From Flavobacteriales bacterium 34_180_T64 (GTDB lineage: Bacteria > Bacteroidota > Bacteroidia > Flavobacteriales > Flavobacteriaceae), in contig MAAR01000011.1 in NCBI GenBank assembly GCA_002162765.1, positions 62,001-126,000 of the forward strand: a DNA stretch of 64,000 bases. The letters run 5' to 3'. Under the pieces are notes generated by a model. The model was not told where the DNA came from. It made no database searches and saw nothing but the letters and a program-made list of their open reading frames with translations. The translations under genes and the position numbers were made by a program. Below, in pieces: positions 44,523 to 54,610 of the stretch (its first letter is position 1; every line of letters begins with the position of its first letter).

Positions 44523-45386
44523 TTATATTCTATCTAATGCATATTTAATCAATAATTGAATTACGTCTTTAGGCGTTTTGCTGAAAGTCCCATCAGCCCT
44601 ATTTGCAATTATAGCATTGAGTGAAAGGGCTTTATGGCCAAGCAATTTCGATAAGCCATAGATTACTGAAGTCTCCATTTCCAAGTTCGTAATTCTTAAA
44701 TCCTTATGAATAAATGAATCTATTTTTGAATTCATATTTGAATCTTTAAGCGGCAACCTTAAAACGCGTCCTTGTGGCCCATAAAATCCACCTGCTGTTG
44801 CTGTTACACCTTTAAATATAGCATCACTATCAAAACGTTTCTCCAATGTTTTATTATTTTTTATAATAACAGGTCTTGATTTATGAGTATGCCAATTTGT
44901 ATGTTCAATAAAGGCTTCTTCCATTTCTGGATGGCAAATGTGTTCAATTTGATAAAAATGAAGCATACCATTTAAATCAATTGCATGTGTACTCATTAAA
45001 ATAGAATCCACTGGTATATCTGAATGTAATGATCCAGATGTGCCAATTCGTACTATATTTAATTGACTCAGCTCTTCTTTTGGCTGCCTAGATTCTAAAT
45101 CGATATTAACTAAAGCATCCAATTCATTCAAAACAATATCAATATTATCTGGGCCAATTCCAGTGGAAATAACTGTTATTCGCTTTCCATTGTAAGTTCC
45201 GGTTTGAGTTTTGAATTCTCGTTTTTGAATTGAAAATTCTATCGTATCGAAATGCTGAGTTATTTCCTCTACACGATCTTGATCGCCCACAAAAATTATA
45301 TCATTAGAAATGTGTTCAGGTTTCAAATGAAGGTGATAAACACTACCATCTGGATTTAATATTAGTTCTGAGTCTTTAATGCGCAT
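44523..45386 (-). CDS. Nucleoside phosphorylase (uridine phosphorylase-like)
   Basis: 287 residues. A PNP/UDP family fold: the phosphate-binding VGDQDRVEEI (~32-41), STGIGPDNIDIVLNEL (~74-89), RIGTSGSLHSDIP (~111-123) and the ribose-contacting NLEMETSVIYGLSKLLGHKA (~232-251) with its MET motif. It likely cleaves a nucleoside with phosphate; the base cannot be read with certainty. Its start overlaps the DUF1835 gene by 11 bases, and the substrate-binding-like gene follows three bases after its stop. The pairing with a cytosolic binding-protein fold recalls the MqnB-MqnA/D pair of the futalosine route, but that is only analogy. Confidence 0.85.
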   Translation of the reverse strand: MRIKDSELILNPDGSVYHLHLKPEHISNDIIFVGDQDRVEEITQHFDTIEFSIQKREFKTQTGTYNGKRITVISTGIGPDNIDIVLNELDALVNIDLESRQPKEELSQLNIVRIGTSGSLHSDIPVDSILMSTHAIDLNGMLHFYQIEHICHPEMEEAFIEHTNWHTHKSRPVIIKNNKTLEKRFDSDAIFKGVTATAGGFYGPQGRVLRLPLKDSNMNSKIDSFIHKDLRITNLEMETSVIYGLSKLLGHKALSLNAIIANRADGTFSKTPKDVIQLLIKYALDRI

Positions 45387-46323
45387 GAATAGCTGATTTA
45401 ATTAGTTTATTTTGATGCTTATCAAATTTATAATCTAAGCAACTAACACCGCCATATTTGATGGTGTTATTCATTTCCTTTTGGTAATTATGTTGGTGCT
45501 CTATGGCCAAATACCCCTTTCTATTCAACGTTAATTGATTCTCTTCCTCAGTATAAAATAATGATAACAAATTTATTACACGTTCAAGTTGTAAATCTCC
45601 ATAACCATAATACCCTTGATAGTGTAATACATAACCCAATAAATGACGCTTTGATGTGATGTTGTTCTCTTTGATAAGTGTTAAGATATTATATTCTAAA
45701 GTACTTATGCCACTTCGCGTGTCTGGAAAGCGTTTGATATGTGCTATTAAACAGATGTTGAGATACTTAAAAGAAGATTCCTTTACTACTAGTGGTAGTA
45801 ATAAATTATGATCTTTACCACAGTAAATGCGCCAAACATGTTTGGCTAAATCAATATCTTCAGGAGTTAACTTAACCTTTTCCTGGTAGTGTTCTGCCAA
45901 CTGTTTTGGTTTTAATTCAGATAAACCTTTGAGTCCTTTTTCACCCTCAACACGACCACTACAAACTAAATAAATAGGTAAATTAACCTTTTTACATTTA
46001 AGTAAACTTATCACCGCAACCATATTAATATGACAAAATAAGTCATACTCAAACCATAGGATTACCTCTGTAAACGATTCGATGTTATTTAATTTATTGA
46101 ATTCTTTGGTAATTTCTTTGCTACTTAATTTAATATCATAAAATGACTTAAAAAATGCTTTTCGTGTTTTTATAAACTCTTTTGAATCTAAATTTTCAAC
46201 TGTTGGTCCAACACAAAGCGTCTCTTGCCAAGTAATGGTGTTTTGTGAATTACAAATATCTAATTGACCTAGATATTCAGTTAGGCTAGTACCGTTAGTA
46301 ATATGCAAAGGATTGGCTGTCAT
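45376..46323 (-). CDS. DUF1835 domain protein
   Basis: 315 residues. The N-terminal half begins PLHITNGTSLTEYLGQL (~5-21) with EVILWFEYDLFCHINMV (~99-115), the DUF1835 pattern (a Rossmann-like fold). The C-terminal half (~190-310) is helical with the DUF3658-like YGYGDLQLERVINLL stretch. Biochemical activity is unknown. It is placed directly after the SUI1-like gene with no gap and overlaps the nucleoside phosphorylase by 11 bases. Confidence 0.85.
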   Translation of the reverse strand: MTANPLHITNGTSLTEYLGQLDICNSQNTITWQETLCVGPTVENLDSKEFIKTRKAFFKSFYDIKLSSKEITKEFNKLNNIESFTEVILWFEYDLFCHINMVAVISLLKCKKVNLPIYLVCSGRVEGEKGLKGLSELKPKQLAEHYQEKVKLTPEDIDLAKHVWRIYCGKDHNLLLPLVVKESSFKYLNICLIAHIKRFPDTRSGISTLEYNILTLIKENNITSKRHLLGYVLHYQGYYGYGDLQLERVINLLSLFYTEEENQLTLNRKGYLAIEHQHNYQKEMNNTIKYGGVSCLDYKFDKHQNKLIKSAIHAH

Positions 46324-46653
46324 TTATCCACCAACACGTTTTACATTAAATCCTTTGTCTTTCAGAATCTGCATGATGTTATCTCTATAATCTCCTTGAA
46401 TAATGATCTTATCATCTTTAAAACTGCCACCAACACTCAATTTAGTTTTAAGTTCTTTAGCTAAGCTCTTAAAATCTTCAGTAGCGCCTGTATAACCTTC
46501 TAGTATAGTAATAGGTTTCCCTTTTCGCTTTTCATATTTACAGATTATAGGTTCATCTTGAAGCCATAAATCATTTTTAGAATCATTTGGTTCATTAGGA
46601 TTTTCGGATTCATGATCCGGAAATAAGTTTTTAAGTTGATCTGCTAAATCCAT
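46324..46653 (-). CDS. SUI1/eIF1-like translation factor (YciH family)
   Basis: 109 residues. An acidic N-terminal tail (~1-35) precedes the SUI1 domain: KRKGKPITILEGY (~42-54), LAKELKTKLSVGGSFKD (~63-79), IIIQGDYRDNI (~83-93), where VGGS and QGD are the family signature. In bacteria YciH acts on translation initiation fidelity or stress. It lies eight bases after the oxygenase gene and directly before the DUF1835 gene. Confidence 0.92.
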   Translation of the reverse strand: MDLADQLKNLFPDHESENPNEPNDSKNDLWLQDEPIICKYEKRKGKPITILEGYTGATEDFKSLAKELKTKLSVGGSFKDDKIIIQGDYRDNIMQILKDKGFNVKRVGG

Positions 46654-46661
46654 AAATAATC

Positions 46662-47612
46662 CTATTTATTGATTAAACCTAATTCAACTAATCGTTCATT
46701 TAAAAATTCGCCAGCAGTAATGTCAGAATACTGCTTAGGATTATTTTCGTCAATACAATTTTCCAAAACATTAAGTTTCATATCGCTAATAGGATGCATA
46801 AAAAACGGAATAGAATAACGAGAGGTTCCCCAAAGTTCTCTTGGAGGATTAATAACGCGATGAATAGTAGATTTCAATTTATTGTTAGTATGTCTTGAAA
46901 GCATATCACCAACATTAATCATGATTTCATCCGATTCAGCAATTGCATCTAACCATTTACCATCGTTATTTTGAACTTGTAATCCTCGTCCTTGAGCACC
47001 CATTAGAAGCGTAATTAAATTTATATCACCATGTGCAGCAGCTCTAACTGCATTTCTTGGCTCTTTACTTATGGCAGGATAATGTATAGGTCTTAAAATT
47101 GAGTTACCATTATGTATATAATTGTCAAAATAATTTTCATCTAAATTGAGATGTAACGCCAATGCTCTAAGTACATACCTTGCTGTTTTTTCCAGCATTC
47201 TATAGGTTTCTTTCCCAATTTGATTAAAAGTTTCAGATTCTTCAATCTCCACATTTTTAGGGTATTCTGATTCTAAAGTAGGATTGTTTTCTACATATTG
47301 ACCAAAATGCCAAAACTCTTTTAAATCTCCTTCTTTCTTTCCTTTAGCACTTTCTTTACCAAAAGAGATATATCCACGCTGCCCACCAATACCTGGAATT
47401 TCATATTTCCGTTTCGTTTCAACGGGTAATGAAAAGAAATTTTTAATTTCATTATATAATTTATCGACCAATGCGTCATTTAGAAAATGACCTTTTAGGG
47501 CTACAAAACCAATTTCTTGATAAGCGTGTCCTATTTCATCTATAAATTTTTGTTTTCTAATTGGATCCCCTGAAATAAAATCTTGAAGATTTACACTAGG
47601 TATTGCATTCAT
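46662..47612 (-). CDS. Isopenicillin N synthase-type 2-oxoglutarate/Fe(II) oxygenase
   Basis: 316 residues. A non-haem DIOX_N domain (SVNLQDFISGDPIRKQ, ~6-21; IGFVALKGHFL, ~34-44) is followed by the 2OG-FeII_Oxy core with HGDINLITLL (~194-203) for the HxD, the distal His in STIHRVINPP (~260-269) and RYSIPFF (~276-282) for the RxS that holds 2-oxoglutarate. The family makes ethylene, gibberellins, penicillin or modifies amino acids; the substrate here is not known. It is first in the five-gene minus-strand operon. Confidence 0.88.
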   Translation of the reverse strand: MNAIPSVNLQDFISGDPIRKQKFIDEIGHAYQEIGFVALKGHFLNDALVDKLYNEIKNFFSLPVETKRKYEIPGIGGQRGYISFGKESAKGKKEGDLKEFWHFGQYVENNPTLESEYPKNVEIEESETFNQIGKETYRMLEKTARYVLRALALHLNLDENYFDNYIHNGNSILRPIHYPAISKEPRNAVRAAAHGDINLITLLMGAQGRGLQVQNNDGKWLDAIAESDEIMINVGDMLSRHTNNKLKSTIHRVINPPRELWGTSRYSIPFFMHPISDMKLNVLENCIDENNPKQYSDITAGEFLNERLVELGLINK

Positions 47613-47679
47613 TGTAATGAGTATTTAAATCAATTATAATGTACAAAAGTAACGAAAACATAACTAAAATTCATATCCA

Positions 47680-47708
47680 TTTGCTGTGTTTAAAAAAAAG
47701 TAACTTTA
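47680..47708 (+). promoter_or_regulatory. Putative promoter of the E1 gene
   Basis: TTTG at 47680-47683, a 17-base spacer and TAACTTTA at 47701-47708 (last base differs from consensus). The predicted transcript starts near 47715, 50 bases before the ATG. Confidence 0.4.
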
Positions 47709-47764
47709 GAGATAAGTGATTCAATTTTTATTTACATTTGATTTTTGAATGTAATCCTAATACT

Positions 47765-49765
47765 ATGTTGAACTCTACAAAGAGTAATATAACCTACGAT
47801 AAGAAAAATTTAGATAATAAAACCCTATTAGAGCTTTATAAAAATATGCTCAAACCTCGATTAATAGAGGAGAAGATGCTTATTCTTTTAAGACAAGGGA
47901 AAATATCAAAATGGTTTTCAGGAATTGGACAAGAGGCAATTTCTATAGGTGTAACTATGGCACTTCGTAAGGAAGAATATATACTTCCTATGCACAGAAA
48001 TCTAGGTGTATTTACCACTAGACAAATTCCATTGCATCGTTTATTTAGTCAATGGCAAGGAAAGGCAAATGGGTTTACAAAAGGAAGAGATCGCTCTTTT
48101 CATTTTGGAACTCAAGAATTCAATATTGTTGGAATGATTTCTCATTTAGGCCCGCAGCTTGGTGTAGCGGATGGAATTGCTTTAGCAAGTCTTTTGAAAA
48201 ACAAAAAGCAAGTTACCGCTGTTTTTACAGGCGATGGTGGTACAAGTGAAGGTGATTTTCATGAAGCCTTAAATGTGGCATCGGTTTGGCAACTACCAGT
48301 AATATTTTGTGTTGAAAATAATGGGTATGGCTTATCAACACCAACAAAAGAGCAATATAGATGTAAGGATATAGCCGATCGTGGAAAAGGATATGGTATT
48401 GATTCGTTTATTCTTGATGGAAATAATATAATTGAAGTTTATAATAAAGTCTCGAAACTGGCTGAAAGTGTTAGAAAGCGACCAAGACCAATCTTAATTG
48501 AATTTAAAACGTTTAGGATGCGAGGCCATGAGGAGGCTAGTGGAACTAAGTATGTTCCTAAGGACTTAATGAATGCTTGGGCATTGAAGGATCCACTTGT
48601 CAATTATCAATCTTTTTTAAGAGATCAAAATATACTCTCTGAGAAACAGGAACTAAAAATGAAGGAAGAAATTGTTCATGAAATTAATGAACATTTAAAA
48701 ATGGCGTATGCTGAAGATCCAATTGTTTCTAGTGCAAGTGACGAGTTAAATGACGTTTATAAATCATATGAATATGAGCATGTTGAGCCAAAAGAAAAAA
48801 AGGCAGAGCTTCGATTTGTAGATGCTATTTCAGAAGGATTACGTCAATCAATGCAAAAACATAAAGATCTCGTGATTATGGGGCAGGATATCGCTGAATA
48901 TGGCGGTGTTTTTAAAATTACTGATGGTTTTTCTAAAGAATTTGGGAAACATCGTGTTAGAAACACACCTATTTGTGAATCCGCAATTGTGGAGGCTGGA
49001 ATGGGATTATCCATAGCCGGAATTAAAAGTGTGGTTGAAATGCAATTTGCAGATTTTGTAACATCAGGATTTAATCCGGTTGTTAATTATTTGGCGAAAT
49101 CACATTATCGATGGAATCAAAATGCAGATGTAGTTTTAAGAATGCCCTGTGGAGCAGGAATTGCCGCAGGACCATTTCATTCACAAACTAATGAAGCTTG
49201 GTTTACTAAAACACCTGGATTAAAAGTAATTTACCCTGCATTCCCCCTTGATGCAAAAGGATTATTGGCAACGGCTATTAATGATCCTAACCCAGTGTTG
49301 TTCTTTGAACACAAAGCATTATACAGAACTATTCGACAGGACGTCCCTACCGATTATTACACCATTCCATTTGGTAAAGCGGCTCTTTTATCCGAAGGTA
49401 ACGATGTCACTATTATTACGTATGGAGCAGGGGTTCATTGGGCACTTGAGACTTTGGATAAAAACAGTGATATTAATGCTGATCTTATTGATTTAAGATC
49501 GCTTCAACCATTGGACAAAGAAGCAATATTTACTTCTGTGAAAAAGACAGGAAGAGCCATCATTTTACAAGAAGACTCTTTATTTGGAGGAATTGCAAGT
49601 GATATCTCTGCAATGATTATGGAGGAATGCTTTGAGAGTTTAGATGCACCTGTAAAGCGTGTTGCAAGTATGGAAACACCAATTCCATTTATAAATCAAT
49701 TGGAAGATCAATATTTGTCCAAAGGTAAATTTGAAATCGCTTTAAAAGAATTGCTTGAATATTAA
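47765..49765 (+). CDS. Branched-chain 2-oxoacid dehydrogenase E1, alpha and beta fused
   Basis: 666 residues from ATG at 47765; a TTG at 47738 would add nine residues of poor quality. The alpha half (~1-320) binds thiamine diphosphate with GDGGTSEGDFHEAL (~156-169) and NNGYGLSTPT (~185-194). The beta half (~345-666) has IMGQDIAEYGGVFKIT (~369-384), CESAIVEAGMGLSIAG and the C-terminal transketolase_C part (YGAGVHWALETLDK, RSLQPLD). It decarboxylates branched-chain 2-oxoacids and hands the acyl group to a lipoyl E2, not in this window. Fused E1 genes of this type are usual in Bacteroidota. Confidence 0.92.
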   Translation: MLNSTKSNITYDKKNLDNKTLLELYKNMLKPRLIEEKMLILLRQGKISKWFSGIGQEAISIGVTMALRKEEYILPMHRNLGVFTTRQIPLHRLFSQWQGKANGFTKGRDRSFHFGTQEFNIVGMISHLGPQLGVADGIALASLLKNKKQVTAVFTGDGGTSEGDFHEALNVASVWQLPVIFCVENNGYGLSTPTKEQYRCKDIADRGKGYGIDSFILDGNNIIEVYNKVSKLAESVRKRPRPILIEFKTFRMRGHEEASGTKYVPKDLMNAWALKDPLVNYQSFLRDQNILSEKQELKMKEEIVHEINEHLKMAYAEDPIVSSASDELNDVYKSYEYEHVEPKEKKAELRFVDAISEGLRQSMQKHKDLVIMGQDIAEYGGVFKITDGFSKEFGKHRVRNTPICESAIVEAGMGLSIAGIKSVVEMQFADFVTSGFNPVVNYLAKSHYRWNQNADVVLRMPCGAGIAAGPFHSQTNEAWFTKTPGLKVIYPAFPLDAKGLLATAINDPNPVLFFEHKALYRTIRQDVPTDYYTIPFGKAALLSEGNDVTIITYGAGVHWALETLDKNSDINADLIDLRSLQPLDKEAIFTSVKKTGRAIILQEDSLFGGIASDISAMIMEECFESLDAPVKRVASMETPIPFINQLEDQYLSKGKFEIALKELLEY

Positions 49766-49885
49766 TTCGATTTTTATAACCTTTTTACTTCCTAATTCTG
49801 TCTAAATCTGTATATTTTTAATTAGAAAATTATAGTAACTTGCTGTTTACTAATCTTTCTCTTATAGAGTTTTAAATTTATTTAA

Positions 49886-52800
49886 ATGAAGAATATTTTC
49901 AATTCAGCACTCCTTTGGCTTTGCATGATAGGAGTACTAATGCTAAGTTATGGACAACAATCGAAAGACAGCATATATAATGGATTAAAGTTTAGAAGCC
50001 TTGGTCCATCACTCACGTCAGGTAGAATAGCAGATATAGCGATACATCCAGAAAATCAAAACATTTGGTACGTAGCGGTCGGTTCTGGAGGTGTTTGGAA
50101 AACTTCTAATGCTGGAACAACGTGGAAGCCAATTTTCGATAAGCAAGCTACATATTCAATTGGATGTATTACAATTGATTCTAATCACCCAAATACCATT
50201 TGGGTTGGAACCGGAGAAAATGTAGGAGGACGCCATGTGGGTTTTGGTGATGGTATTTATGTGAGTCATGATAATGGTCAGACCTGGAAGAATATGGGAT
50301 TAAAAAGTTCAGAACATTTATCGAAAATAATTGTTCATCCTGAGAATTCTAATATTATTTGGGTTGCTTCTCAAGGTCCACTCTGGAGTAAGGGAGGAGA
50401 AAGAGGTGTTTATAAGACAATTGATGGAGGAGAAAACTGGAATCGTACTTTAGGTGACGAAAATTGGATTGGAGCTACCGATTTACTGATTGATCCTTCA
50501 AACAGTGATGTGTTGTATGCTGCAACTTGGCAACGACAAAGAAGTGTTGCTGCTTATTTAGGTGGTGGTCCTGGCTCTGGTATACATAAAAGCATAAATG
50601 GTGGAGATACATGGACAGAACTTACTGATGGAATACCTAAATCAAATTTAGGAAAAATAGGATTAGCCATGTCTCCATTTAATTCAAACGTCATCTATGC
50701 CGCTATCGAATTAGATCGCAAGCAAGGAGGCTTGTTTATGTCAAAAAATAATGGTGTTTCTTGGGGAAAACAATCTGATGCCGTTTCAGGTGGAACAGGG
50801 CCACATTATTACCAAGAATTATACGCATCTCCTCATCAAGAAGGAAAATTGTATTTAATGAGTAACTACGTTCAAGAATCTAACGATCATGGTAAAACAT
50901 TTAAACCCATGAATGAAGATAAAAAGCATGTGGATAGTCATGCATTAGCATTTAAAAAATCTGACCCTAATTATTTGCTCTTTGGTACTGATGGAGGACT
51001 TTATGAAACTTTTGATTTAACTAAAAGCTGGCGTTTTATTAGTAATTTACCACTTACGCAATATTATAAAGTTGCCGTTGATGATTCTACTCCATTTTAT
51101 AATATTTATGGTGGTACTCAGGATAATGGATCTCATGGAGGTCCTTCAAGAACTATCAGTTCTGCAGGTATTACAAATGCAGATTGGTGGATAACATTAG
51201 GTGCAGATGGTCACCAATCAGCAGTGGAACCTGGTAACCCAAATATTACTTATGGCGAATATCAGCAGGGATGGTTGTTTAGAATTGATCAAACAACAGG
51301 CGAAACATTATTTATTCAGCCACAACCTGGAGAGGGAGATCCTTATGAACGGTTTAATTGGGATGCACCCATTTTAGTCAGTCCTCATAATCCAACACGT
51401 TTATATTTTGCGTCACAACGTGTCTGGAAATCAGAAAACAGAGGTGATGAATGGATCCCTATATCTAAAGATTTGAGTCGAAATCAAAATCGTATTGAGA
51501 TTCCAATGATGGGCAAACAACAAAGTTGGGACAATGCTTGGGATGTAGGAGCTATGTCTAATTACAATACAATTACGTCGTTAGCAGAATCACCAAAACA
51601 AGAAGGTTTGCTATATGCAGGTACAGATGATGGTATTATTCAAGTAACTGAAAATGGTGGTGTAACATGGTCAAAAATTGAAGTGGGATCTATAAAAGGT
51701 GTGCCTTCAACAGCTTTTGTGAATGACTTAAGAGCAGATCTTTTCGATGCTGCGATAGTGTATGCGGCTTTAGATAATCATAAATATGGGGATTATAAAC
51801 CATATCTTATTAAAAGTACTAATAAAGGTAAAACATGGACTTCTATAAATGGAGATTTACCTAATACATTGATTACTTGGCGCCTTGTTCAAGATCATAA
51901 GAAAAAAAATCTTCTTTTCGCTGCTACAGAATTCGGCGTTTATTTTACAGCTAATGGAGGCCAGAATTGGATAAAATTAACTGGAGGATTACCTACAATA
52001 TCAATTCGAGATATTACCATTCAGCGTAGAGAAGATGACCTTGTTGCTGCTTCTTTTGGTCGTGGATTTTATGTATTGGATGATATAAGTGCATTGAGAA
52101 ATTTTGAACATACGTCGTCAAAACCTGAAGTGACTTTATTTAAAGTAAAACCTGCTTATTGGTATGTAGAAAAGGAGGAAATATATGGGCAAGGTAATGC
52201 GCGATATGCGGCAGAAAACCCTCCATTTGGTGCTGTTTTCACTTATTTCCTTCCCGAAAAATTAAAATCGATTAAATCTGAACGACAAGAAAACGAGAAA
52301 AAATTGGTTAAACAAAATTCTGCTATCAAGTTTCCTGGCTGGAACTCTTTAGAAAAAGAAACACAACAGGAAGAACCACAGCTAATTCTTATTATAAAAG
52401 ATTCAAATGACAAGGTTATAAATAAAGTTATTGGTCATAATAAAAAAGGGTTTAATAGAGTAAACTGGGATTTAAGTTATCCTGATCGTACTGGCGAAAA
52501 ATTAATTCCAGTTACTATTATAGATCCTTGGTCTGATAATACGGTATTAGCAACTCCAGGTGGTTATACTGTAACTTTAACTAAAAAGGTTGATGGCATA
52601 ATTACAAATATTTCAACGCCGCAAAACTTTGAAGTTATTCCTCTTAAGGAAGGAACATTAAAAGGAGTGTCTCATAATGAAATTAAGTCCTTTATTGAAA
52701 TGCATCAGTTATTCCAAGAAGATCTCAATGCAACTGCAATGACATTGTCAAAACAGCTTTTGAAAATTGATGCTATGAAGAGGGCTGCGGATAAATCAGT

Positions 52801-53137
52801 TCATCTATCAAATGAACTTTTAAATAAAATATCCCAAACCAGAATCCAATTACTAGCTATTGATAAAGAATTAAACGGAGATAAAACCAAAGGAGAAATT
52901 GGTGAACGCTCAAATCCAACACCGTTTGATGGAGATTTTATTGGAATTGCTGCTTCACAAAGTACATATGGTCCAACTGGAAATCATATAGCAGCAGTAA
53001 ATAGGGCTAAAAATCAGTTGAAAACAATAAAGTCAAAACTCTCAGTTATTATAAAAAACGCGATGACCGTTATTGAAAAAGAGTTAAAACAAGCTGGAGC
53101 TCCATGGATTGAAGGTCAGGGTTTAATTGATAATTAA
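49886..53137 (+). CDS. Large exported BNR/Asp-box (sortilin/VPS10-like) repeat protein
   Basis: 1083 residues with a signal peptide (LLWLCMIGVLMLSYGQQ). Residues ~30-740 form a multi-blade propeller with repeated Asp-box elements: VWKTSNAGTTWKPIFD (~71-86), SHDNGQTWKN, YKTIDGGENWNR, HKSINGGDTWTEL, SKNNGVSWGK, VTENGGVTWSKI, KSTNKGKTWTSI and TANGGQNWIKL. Residues ~840-960 are beta-rich, with KKGFNRVNWDL, as in the C-terminal part of such proteins; the tail is helical. Homologues are common in Bacteroidota and annotated as glycosyl hydrolases, but no sialidase catalytic set is visible, so binding or protease-accessory roles are equally possible. A strong terminator follows. Confidence 0.85.
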   Translation: MKNIFNSALLWLCMIGVLMLSYGQQSKDSIYNGLKFRSLGPSLTSGRIADIAIHPENQNIWYVAVGSGGVWKTSNAGTTWKPIFDKQATYSIGCITIDSNHPNTIWVGTGENVGGRHVGFGDGIYVSHDNGQTWKNMGLKSSEHLSKIIVHPENSNIIWVASQGPLWSKGGERGVYKTIDGGENWNRTLGDENWIGATDLLIDPSNSDVLYAATWQRQRSVAAYLGGGPGSGIHKSINGGDTWTELTDGIPKSNLGKIGLAMSPFNSNVIYAAIELDRKQGGLFMSKNNGVSWGKQSDAVSGGTGPHYYQELYASPHQEGKLYLMSNYVQESNDHGKTFKPMNEDKKHVDSHALAFKKSDPNYLLFGTDGGLYETFDLTKSWRFISNLPLTQYYKVAVDDSTPFYNIYGGTQDNGSHGGPSRTISSAGITNADWWITLGADGHQSAVEPGNPNITYGEYQQGWLFRIDQTTGETLFIQPQPGEGDPYERFNWDAPILVSPHNPTRLYFASQRVWKSENRGDEWIPISKDLSRNQNRIEIPMMGKQQSWDNAWDVGAMSNYNTITSLAESPKQEGLLYAGTDDGIIQVTENGGVTWSKIEVGSIKGVPSTAFVNDLRADLFDAAIVYAALDNHKYGDYKPYLIKSTNKGKTWTSINGDLPNTLITWRLVQDHKKKNLLFAATEFGVYFTANGGQNWIKLTGGLPTISIRDITIQRREDDLVAASFGRGFYVLDDISALRNFEHTSSKPEVTLFKVKPAYWYVEKEEIYGQGNARYAAENPPFGAVFTYFLPEKLKSIKSERQENEKKLVKQNSAIKFPGWNSLEKETQQEEPQLILIIKDSNDKVINKVIGHNKKGFNRVNWDLSYPDRTGEKLIPVTIIDPWSDNTVLATPGGYTVTLTKKVDGIITNISTPQNFEVIPLKEGTLKGVSHNEIKSFIEMHQLFQEDLNATAMTLSKQLLKIDAMKRAADKSVHLSNELLNKISQTRIQLLAIDKELNGDKTKGEIGERSNPTPFDGDFIGIAASQSTYGPTGNHIAAVNRAKNQLKTIKSKLSVIIKNAMTVIEKELKQAGAPWIEGQGLIDN

Positions 53138-53157
53138 TCTCTTACTAATTAGAAAAC

Positions 53158-53192
53158 AAAAGCCAGAAATAATTTTTATTTCTGGCTTTTTT
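53158..53192 (+). terminator. Rho-independent terminator after the BNR gene
   Basis: A 15-bp perfect stem (53158-53172 with 53176-53190) and a three-base loop, ending in a T-run. It is symmetrical enough (A-run on the other side) to stop the convergent dipeptidase transcript as well. Confidence 0.9.
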
Positions 53193-53218
53193 ATATCTAA
53201 CTTCTGATACGTTATATT

Positions 53219-54529
53219 TTACTGCAGCGATTTTGCTACAGCTTCAACCTCGTCTAAAACACGTAGTAGATTGCCACTCCAAAGCATTTCTATTTGCTCC
53301 TCAGTATAACCACGACGTACGAGTTCTAAGGTAACATTAAATGTTTCAGACGCATCACTCCAGCCATCGACGCCACCACCACCATCAAAATCACTACTAA
53401 TACCAACATGTTTAAGGCCAATTTTTTCAACTAAATAATCGATATGATCAACAAAATCTTGAACATTAACTTTCGCCGCAAATCCATTTATTTTGTTGGT
53501 CTTTTCATCTGCTAATCGCCTTATTGTCGCACGTTTCTCAAAATATATTTCTTGAGCTGCTTTATCAAATTGACTCAATTCACTCCAATCATACCATTTA
53601 GTATCTAACGAATCTGCTACTGCTTCCCTTATAGATTTAATAGCTTTTTCTCTGGCATTATTTTTTTCTGTATTCAAATAGGTTTGAAATGCTACGGTTT
53701 GAATCACACCTCCATTTTGTTTCATTAATTCGAGTTGATCGTCATCTAAATTTCTACTGTGATCACATAAAGCTCTGGCTGCAGAATGAGACGCAATAAT
53801 TGGTGCTTTACTTAATTGAATCATTTGTATCATAGCTTCCTTAGATGGATGTGAGACGTCAATCATCATTCCTAATCGATTCATTTCCGAAATGACTTCT
53901 TTTCCCAAATCACTTAAACCATTATGTAACCAAATTTCATCTTCTTCACCAGTATTACTATCACTTAGCTGACTATGTCCATTATGAGCAAGCGACATAT
54001 ATCGTGCTCCTAGATTATAAAATTTTTCAACATTGGCAATGTCATTTCCAACGGGAAAACCATTTTCAATTCCTATCATTGCGACTTTTTTACCAGATTT
54101 ATCTATGCGTCGTACATCGTCAGAAGTCGTAGCCATTTCAATTTCATCAGGTGCAATTTCATTGACCAACTTATGAATGGCATCAAATTTTGACATGGCA
54201 TTGTCATAGGCGTTTTTAAATCCTTCATCTGTTAATGTATCTTGTCCTGTATAGACCACAAACCAAGCAACATCCAATCCTCCGGTTTTCATTTTTGGTA
54301 AATTAACTTGTGATTCTAAATTCTGAGTGTAATTTATAGAATCTGTGAAATTTTTAATATCAATATCGCAATGAGTATCTAGTGTGATAACGCGTTTGTG
54401 AATGCCTTGAGCGCGTTCAATGAGTGCTAAAGAGTCATTATTTGTCATGCCATCATCTTTTAGTTTTATTTCATTTTTACAAGAGAATATTGTAATACAT
54501 AAAAACAAAGAAAGTACTGTGCTTTTCAT
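53219..54529 (-). CDS. Membrane dipeptidase lipoprotein (peptidase M19)
   Basis: 436 residues. An N-terminal lipobox FLCITIFSC (~9-17) marks an outer-membrane or periplasmic lipoprotein. The zinc site is clear: TLDTHCDIDI (HxD, ~51-60), a bridging Glu near GIENGFP (~153-159), IASHSAARALCDHSRNLDDD (~241-260) and ISSDFDGGGG (~378-387). The family (renal dipeptidase) cuts dipeptides including those with a D-residue. It converges on the BNR gene, sharing its terminator, and lies downstream of exbD on the minus strand. Confidence 0.93.
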   Translation of the reverse strand: MKSTVLSLFLCITIFSCKNEIKLKDDGMTNNDSLALIERAQGIHKRVITLDTHCDIDIKNFTDSINYTQNLESQVNLPKMKTGGLDVAWFVVYTGQDTLTDEGFKNAYDNAMSKFDAIHKLVNEIAPDEIEMATTSDDVRRIDKSGKKVAMIGIENGFPVGNDIANVEKFYNLGARYMSLAHNGHSQLSDSNTGEEDEIWLHNGLSDLGKEVISEMNRLGMMIDVSHPSKEAMIQMIQLSKAPIIASHSAARALCDHSRNLDDDQLELMKQNGGVIQTVAFQTYLNTEKNNAREKAIKSIREAVADSLDTKWYDWSELSQFDKAAQEIYFEKRATIRRLADEKTNKINGFAAKVNVQDFVDHIDYLVEKIGLKHVGISSDFDGGGGVDGWSDASETFNVTLELVRRGYTEEQIEMLWSGNLLRVLDEVEAVAKSLQ

Positions 54530-54610
54530 TTTAAGGATAGTTAGTTAGTATCGTGAAAATACAAAAAATAGAGTAGAAGTGGCACCACTTAATATTGACC
54601 TATGAAATAC

